A DNA stretch of 64,000 nt from Avena insularis (lineage: Eukaryota > Streptophyta > Magnoliopsida > Poales > Poaceae): NCBI GenBank assembly GCA_023614405.1, contig CM042684.1, forward strand, positions 468,977,650-469,041,649, in the 5' to 3' direction. The position numbers were made by a program, and so were the translations under genes. The notes beneath the pieces are model-generated. The model was given only the letters and a program-made list of their open reading frames with translations, had not been told where the DNA came from and made no database searches. Shown here piece after piece: positions 59,062 to 64,000 of the stretch (positions are counted from its first letter, which is position 1; each line of letters begins with the position of its first letter).

Positions 59062-59620
59062 CTACTGAGGAGCGATTGGCTTCTTCGACTTCGACGGCTT
59101 CGGGGGCTTCATCGAGTCCGTGGCAGTGTCAGATGCCACTGACTTTCCGCCAGCCCCTGATGCCGCAGCCTTTGCCGCCTTCTTGGCTCGCTGCAGCTCC
59201 TCAGAGTACTTCACAACCGTGTTAATCAGCTGCGACCCATATTTTCCATAGGCAGTCGTGAAGGGAGCAAAGACTACCTGTTGGCCGTCCGCGCTAATAG
59301 ACATCGCCTTCGAAACTGCTGCAGGATCAACCTCGACTCCGTGGGCCTGCACCATGGCAAGTGACATGGACGCGCCAGCCGCACGGAGGGAGTTCTTGAA
59401 GCTTGAAGGAACACCCCCGGCCGGAGACTCCACCAACTCGTCCATGTTCTCGGTTAGCTCAGCCTCGGGAATCAACTCCTCCGGAGGCGACTGAGCATGC
59501 CCTTGGCCTTGGAAAGCGTATCCTGAATGGCGGCACTGCGGTCCTCGACTGCTGAAAGCACACCCACCAAAGCGTCGTCGCGGCGGAGGGCCCGAGGGTC
59601 GAAGCTCAAACCGCTAGCAT
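59062..59620 (-). pseudogene. Antisense gene of the Tat element, exon 6
   Basis: The acceptor is GTACAG at 59622-59621. The exon reads SGLSFDPRALRRDDALVGVL and VEDRSAAIQDTLSKAKGML, then after a frame change near 59490 continues ELIPEAELTENMDELVESP and VFAPFTTAYGKYGSQL. It ends in a lysine-rich tail and a stop at 59062. The middle is helical and the C-terminus basic. Confidence 0.55.
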
Positions 59621-59707
59621 CTGTACATAAACCCACACATGGACACAAACATCAGCGCCAACGGCAAAAATCGAACAAAGAAAGATAATGATACCCAAAC
59701 ATAGTAC

Positions 59708-60449
59708 CTGAGAGGGCTTTGGCAATTGAGAAAAGCTATTCTTCGAACAACTTCTCCCTAGCCGTGATGGAGGCCCGCAGATCCTCTTCACGCCTCTGCG
59801 CCTCGTCACGCGCCGCGATTGCCTCATGGCGACCCTTCACAGCCATGGCGAGTGTCTTCTCCATGGTGGCGGCGTCACGCAAAAGGGCATTATGCTTAGC
59901 TACAAAGACAAAAAAGGGACGGACTATTAGTCGACTACACAAAAACGACGCAGAAAAGAGAAAAGCGAAGAATACTTACTTTCAACCACGCGATGACGCG
60001 TCTCCAGCATTGCATGCTGGCGGCCCATCGCAAGCACTTGCTCCACCAAGTGAGCGGCTTCCTTCACAAGGAGCTATCGCACAACAAAGGATCAGTAGAA
60101 GCCATCGACTGCAACATCAAAAGAAGAAATCCTACACTTACATGATCCTCCAATGACTCTGAAGTCGTTTGGTGTGCAGTCATGCGGGCAACCATTCGAT
60201 GCTCCCCTTCATGAGGAGAGCTGGAAGAGTTGTGCCCGGAGTAGGCCACCAATGGAGGAGAAGGAGCATGCTCGACCTCTTTCTTGGCCCTTGAGGTCGT
60301 GACTCCTGATTCTTTCAAAAATTGGACGTCGCCAGGAGATGATGACGCCTCTTGACTGCAAGACAAAATCAACATAAAAAAAAGGCAAATCCAGAGATGA
60401 ACCAAAAAGGGCAAATCCAGAGAAGAGCAAACAAACTAGAAAACTTACC
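59708..60449 (-). pseudogene. Antisense gene of the Tat element, exons 3 to 5 and introns
   Basis: Three exons with consensus borders are visible on the minus strand. Exon 3 (60355-60142) has acceptor TTGCAG and donor CAT/GTAAGT. Exon 4 (60075-59980) has acceptor GATAG and donor AAA/GTAAGT and reads VEQVLAMGRQHAMLETRHRV. Exon 5 (59899-59708) has acceptor TTTGTAG and donor CAG/GTACT and reads KTLAMAVKGRHEAIAARDEA, with one stop at 59736. Exons 4 and 5 form a long coiled coil. Confidence 0.6.
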
Positions 60450-60782
60450 AATCAAACTTGTCAAAGTCAAAAGTAGGCTCCCCCGACTCTGACGAAGACT
60501 CCTTGGGCAGTCGCATCTTCTTGCGAGAGGATGGTGCCACGGCGCTCACGGGAATGACAGGGATTGGCGACTCCACACCAATGCCTGCACCTTCCCGAGT
60601 CGAAGGAGATGACGCATCGGAATCCTCGCTGCACGAACGCTTGCGAGTATCCGGACTACTCGACTCGGGGGCTTCCTCCTCCACATCAGATAGGACGGTC
60701 AACTCCGACTCGTCCTCCTCCAAGGCTTCACGAGGGATAACCCCCTTAGGAAGAGGGGCATACAGGGTGACACCGCCCAATC
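60449..60782 (-). CDS. Antisense gene of the Tat element, exon 2
   Basis: Between acceptor GTATGCAG (ending 60783) and donor GGTAAGTTTTC (GT at 60448) the frame is fully open: GLGGVTLYAPLPKGVIPREA, then an acidic, serine-rich stretch (VLSDVEEEAPESSSPDTRK) and a basic patch SSRKKMRLPKESSSE that could be a nuclear signal. It joins exon 1 at a proline-rich border (FDAANPPPE). Confidence 0.62.
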
Positions 60783-60869
60783 CTGCATACAGACAACAAT
60801 TTAGCATAGAGATAAGAAACAGCAAACGAAGCAATCAACAAACTAAGCTATTGCGTAGCGCAGCTATAC

Positions 60870-61878
60870 CTCAGGAGGAGGATTAGCAGCATCGAACGGA
60901 GGAACAATTGGTTCACTGGGGAGCACGTCCTTGACGGTGTACTTGGTGACCAGCCGAATCCTTATATCCACCTTAGTCGCGGACATGCCATTGGCAGACA
61001 CGCGAGTGACATCGTCAGCGCCAGCCCACTGAAACATGGGTGGGACTACTTCTGCTGCAGGGCTGGACGCGACGCACCACGCGGCGAATGAGGGTGCAAC
61101 CTCCCTCCTCTTTGCCTATGCGACTCTCGAGATCACAGACGCGCTCGTACAACACATCTGTCTCCGCGGACTCGCCAGGCATGACTACATTCTTCCAGGA
61201 GCGCCTCCTCTTGCACGGCGCCGCGGGATCGAAAGGTGCGAGTCCAAAGTGCTCCCCGTCAGCCTTCTTGTCGCGGATGTAGAACCACTTGTCCCTCCAT
61301 CCTTGGACGGACGTCGTGAGCTTTATGTCGAAATAGGTGGCGGATGGATTGACGTGGATTCTGCAGCCGCCTACATCGTAGACTAAGGAGCCAGGCGCAG
61401 ATTGGCGCTTCAATTTGAAGAGGCGCTTGAAGAGGCCGAAGTGCGGCTCGATTCCGAGCCAGCACTCACAGAGGGTGATGAAGCAAGAGATGTGGAGGAT
61501 AGAGTTCGGGGACAGCTGATGGAGCTGAAGCCCGTAAAAACATAGGAGGTCCCTAAAGAAGGGATGCAGGGTCAAAGAGAGGCCGCGAATGATGAACGCC
61601 AAGAACATCACTCGAAAACTAGCGGGAGGAAAGGGGATTATCTCACCGCCAGGGACGCGCGCATCGGCGACTGCGGCGGACAGCACTCCGTCTTGACGAA
61701 GAAGATGAAGATCAGAGGACTTGATGATGGAGGGACGCCACGCGCCATTCGTGACGCGGGTACCCGTGCCCTTCTTCTTGCCGCCAGCGGCGGTGCTGGT
61801 GCCCACAGCGGCGGAGCCGCCCTTCTTCTTCACCGCAACAGCAATAGCCGCAACACCTCCCTTCTTCTTCCCCATTGC
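60870..61878 (-). pseudogene. Antisense gene of the Tat element, exon 1 (transposase_28-type domain)
   Basis: The likely start is MGKKKGGVAAIAVAVKKKGG (ATG at about 61878), a lysine/alanine-rich N-terminus. Then follow KSSDLHLLRQDGVL and a conserved globular region (FPPASFRVMFLAFIIRGLSL, HPFFRDLLCFYGLQLHQLSP, CWLGIEPHFGLFKRLFKL, GWRDKWFYIRDKKADG). This matches the domain known as putative gypsy-type transposon (Pfam Transposase_28), which despite its name is not a proven transposase. It is known from antisense ORFs of Tat elements. A frameshift near 61100 is followed by VVPPMFQWAGADDVTRVSAN and KVDIRIRLVTKYTVKDVLPS, then donor GTATAG. Function is unknown. Confidence 0.75.
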
Positions 61879-62340
61879 GCGACGGCGATGTGACCGAAGA
61901 AAGTAGCTAGGAAATGTGCGGAGCTGGTCTAGCACCGCGGAGGAAAAGAGAGCAGAGAAAGCAGGGGAGCAGCAGCAATGGCGATGAAGGAAAAAGATGA
62001 GCGAAAGCAGATGTGAATTTTACCGTCGCAGCGTCACGACTTAACCCCTGGAAGATGCAATCCAACGGCCTAGAAAAACCCTACTGGACGCGTGGCAATC
62101 ATCATGCTAGACACGTGGAGGAGCAGAAACACGAACCGTCCCCCCACTGCTCCCATTACACGCGGAAATGGAGGAGGCGCAGTTAAAATAAAGATTACGC
62201 ACGCCCAGTCAAATCAAAGTCAGGGAGTGGAACCCACTGCCCGTCACGTCCCGTCAAACTCGCTCACGCGGGCAACTGAGGTCATGAAATCATCAGCACT
62301 GACGTCATCAAAGCTACGCAACAGAAGACTTCGACTACTG
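61879..62340 (-). promoter_or_regulatory. Region upstream of the antisense gene
   Basis: C/T-rich leader sequence (minus strand) lies just before the ATG, as in plant 5' untranslated regions. No clear TATA box was found. The plus-strand ORFs here mirror the antisense exon or are too short to be real. Confidence 0.35.
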
Positions 62341-62343
62341 TAG

Positions 62344-62665
62344 TCCTTGCTCGAGTCTTCGATTCCACCAAGCACTCGGGGGCTACTCCCATAGGGAGCG
62401 CTGGTCGCGCACCCTATGATTTTTCTCTTCTTTTTACAGGAACATGGACAATCAAGGCAAACCCAACCACTCAAAATACGGTTCGACTATGGACATGGGT
62501 TAGTCCCATAGGGAGCACCGGAAACAAATTCGACTGAACACAAGCAAACAAAAGATGACAGCAGTCGCAAAAAGTTCTTTAGTCCCTGCCTGAGTCTTCG
62601 ACTCAACCAGGCACTCGGGGGCTACTCCCATAGGGAGCGCTGGTCACGCACCCTATGATTATTTG
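62344..62665 (+). repeat. Two direct repeats with CACTCGGGGGCTACTCCCAT
   Basis: Copies at about 62344-62430 and 62583-62665 share GAGTCTTCGA, CACTCGGGGGCTACTCCCAT and AGGGAGCGCTGGTC, then CACCCTATGAT. A third partial copy ends exactly at the 3' LTR (63192-63205). The repeats contain the polypurine-tract sequence, so they may be extra priming sites or remnants of earlier LTR boundaries. Confidence 0.75.
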
Positions 62666-63191
62666 TACAAAAAAACTATGTGTTGATGACATCCACACTC
62701 GAAACTCATGGCGACAGCGCCTCATAATTTTTCCCTACAAAGAGACTACGTCTCCTGGGTCACCCGAATCGTCTCCGTGATGATAAAATTCAGATGCCGC
62801 GCTTACAACGTGAAGGTAAGACCTGAATAAGGCCTAGCAACGCATTAGCTGCGCACTACCAGAAATGTATCTGTGCCTACAGGTACGGTGAACATGCCTT
62901 GACGGACACGTCGAGTGCTCACACCCATATAACTGGAATTCGACTCCTGTAAGACCTCCGCGGCTTGAATCGAATTACACCAGCACTTTTTCCCGTTTCG
63001 AGTCCAGGGACTCGAGTTCGAGTAGATTGCGTTGTTTTACCCTAAGGTAGTTAACTGATACCAATACATCGGTTAAATCAGGCACGCACATCAACAATCC
63101 CTATGACACAAAGAAAGCAGTCGAAAATATACTCATTCATGCACTCGAAAGGCTTCATAAAGTCCCCAGTCGAATCTGCGATTCCACTGGA
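62666..63191. other. 3' non-coding region of the Tat element
   Basis: No gene. GACACGTCGAGTGCTCACAC and other unremarkable sequence lead up to the polypurine tract. Confidence 0.4.
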
Positions 63192-63205
63192 CACTCGGGG
63201 GCTAC
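63192..63205 (+). other. Polypurine tract of the Tat element
   Basis: CACTCGGGGGCTAC immediately precedes TGACATGGG, the LTR start. The G-run is the likely plus-strand primer. Confidence 0.75.
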
Positions 63206-63687
63206 TGACATGGGTATACCCTATAGGTACTCGAGCTTGGTATATACGTCCTGAATACATGGAGGCCCATGGTGTCTCCAAGGCCCAAATGAAGGACTCG
63301 AGTAGCCTACAGACTCTCGATTGCTTGAGGAACAAGAAGAAACTAAAGATAGAAAGTTCAAAGGGGAAAACCCTAACCTGTAAACTCGACCACATGCAGA
63401 GACCTAGCCTATCTATATAAAGGCTAGGAGGGGGCAGCGAGAAGGACACACACAACCCTAGTTTCCACCACCCTCGCCAGATTGCATCTGCGTACCATTG
63501 TAATCCTCGATTCCCTTGATAATTCCACGAGCAGACAAGCAGGAGTAGGGACCTCTGAGGCTGAACACAGGTAAATCTTCGAGTCCCCTGTGTGCTTGTT
63601 TGCTAGCCGATAGATGTCTCCAGCGCTCCCTCCTTCTCCAAAACCCAAGTCCATAACAATGGGCATTGATGAGTTAAACCCTCGTCA
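63206..63687 (+). repeat. 3' LTR of the Tat element
   Basis: It begins TGACATGGGTATACCC, ends AACCCTCGTCA, and is followed by the tatcc duplication. Most differences from the 5' LTR are substitutions plus a few short indels. Confidence 0.92.
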
Positions 63688-63692
63688 TATCC

Positions 63693-64000
63693 CCTTCTTC
63701 ATCAATAAAAATCTCAGGTTTCTTCCAAACACTTCATTTTTATTGTTTCATGCACAATTGTGTTGTTCTTGGAGCGTCTTCATTTTTGTTTTTGGTTTTC
63801 GTTTGCTTCATTTGCTTAGTTTGCTTGAATAAATTGGTTGGACCCCCTCATTCATGCATTAGTTTTCAAATAAGTTGGTTTGGATTGGAAAATAGTAGGA
63901 AAGTTCATGCTTAAGCGGTGAAAAGGAGCTTGTTTTTGACTGTGGCCTATGCTTTGCCATGTCATGCTTGATATTGTTTTGGCTTTATGCTTAGTGATTT
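63693..64000 (+). other. Copy B 3' untranslated region resumes
   Basis: CCTTCTTCATCAATAAAAAT and the following 300 bases match copy A from about 9690 onward (TTTCATGCACA, GAATAAATTGGTTGGACC, GGTTTGGATTGGAAAA). The ORFs here are chance. The element continues past the window. Confidence 0.75.

Larger units (their letters stand above)
50717..63687 (+). mobile_element. Tat-lineage Ty3/gypsy element with an antisense spliced gene
   Basis: A full-length element of 12971 bases with 489- and 482-base LTRs and target duplication tatcc (50712-50716 and 63688-63692). Plus-strand content is gag, protease, RT, two RNase H domains and integrase up to about 57641. The next 5.5 kb hold a spliced gene on the opposite strand and repeats containing CACTCGGGGGCTAC. 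The large size, the second RNase H and the antisense gene are all typical of the Tat lineage (Grande, RIRE2 relatives). The LTRs differ by roughly fifteen to twenty positions by eye. Several stops and frameshifts disable gag-pol. Confidence 0.92.
38058..64000 (+). mobile_element. Sabrina/Athila-like gypsy element, copy B, with two nested insertions
   Basis: The 5' LTR is 38058-39611, the primer site about 39622, gag-protease 39801-41657 continuing at 49883, and the 3' untranslated region 49983-50716 continuing at 63693. The 3' LTR lies beyond the window. An 8.2-kb copia element (41658-49877) splits the protease end and a 13-kb Tat element (50717-63687) splits the 3' untranslated region. Both insertions have exact 5-bp target duplications, so host sequence can be rejoined. 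After the protease, host sequence goes directly to untranslated sequence, so RT and integrase are absent rather than displaced. Confidence 0.85.

Noticed and set aside
61040..61906. Plus-strand frames opposite the antisense gene exon 1
   Set aside because: The minus-strand frame has a conserved domain and splice borders; the plus-strand ones are mirror images without motifs.

Overview
The window is nuclear DNA of a grass, almost certainly a Triticeae species (wheat, barley, Aegilops or a relative). The evidence is dense nesting of long-terminal-repeat (LTR) retrotransposons of Triticeae type, Stowaway-type MITEs, a plant L1-type LINE and an intron-containing F-box/DUF295 gene. There is no operon structure. 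Only one probably intact cellular gene was found; nearly everything else is mobile-element sequence in various stages of decay. Family names (Sabrina, Angela, Tekay, Tat) are recognitions from conserved motifs and were not checked by any search.

Layout. 1-5933: 3' part of a chromovirus-type Ty3/gypsy element (ORF0-like segment, gag, protease, RT, RNase H, integrase, chromodomain-like tail, polypurine tract and the start of its 3' LTR), broken by many stops. 5934-16806: a Sabrina/Athila-like element (copy A: 5' LTR, primer-binding site, an unusual ORF, a long 3' untranslated region) carrying a 5.1-kb solo LTR at 10881-15973. 16807-19964: a second large gypsy-type LTR. 19965-22600: AT-rich, probably an LTR fragment on the minus strand. 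22580-26614: a minus-strand copia remnant whose LTR is split by a 5'-truncated LINE. 26918-28981: the F-box/DUF295 gene in three exons. 29263-34440: a young Ty1/copia element with only two visible lesions. 34441-35009: an array of TTTGCCGTG-type repeats resembling a CACTA subterminal region. 35109-37228: a broken second copy of the F-box gene. 37229-38057: unassigned, then GC-rich sequence. 38058-64000: a second Sabrina/Athila-like element (copy B) that has received an 8.2-kb copia element (41658-49877, minus strand, target duplication ccatt) and a 13-kb Tat-lineage gypsy element (50717-63687, target duplication tatcc).

How the parts relate. The target-site duplications allow host sequence to be rejoined across each insertion and give an order: copies A and B first, the large LTR, copia and Tat elements later, and the 29263 copia element recently. 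Copies A and B share LTR ends and 3' untranslated sequence but have different coding regions, and neither retains RT or integrase, so both look non-autonomous. The most notable content is inside the Tat element. On the strand opposite gag-pol, between pol and the 3' LTR, it carries a multi-exon gene with consensus splice sites (about 61878 down to 59062, perhaps to 58100). The two F-box copies compare directly and reveal three independent MITE insertions or remnants in their introns.
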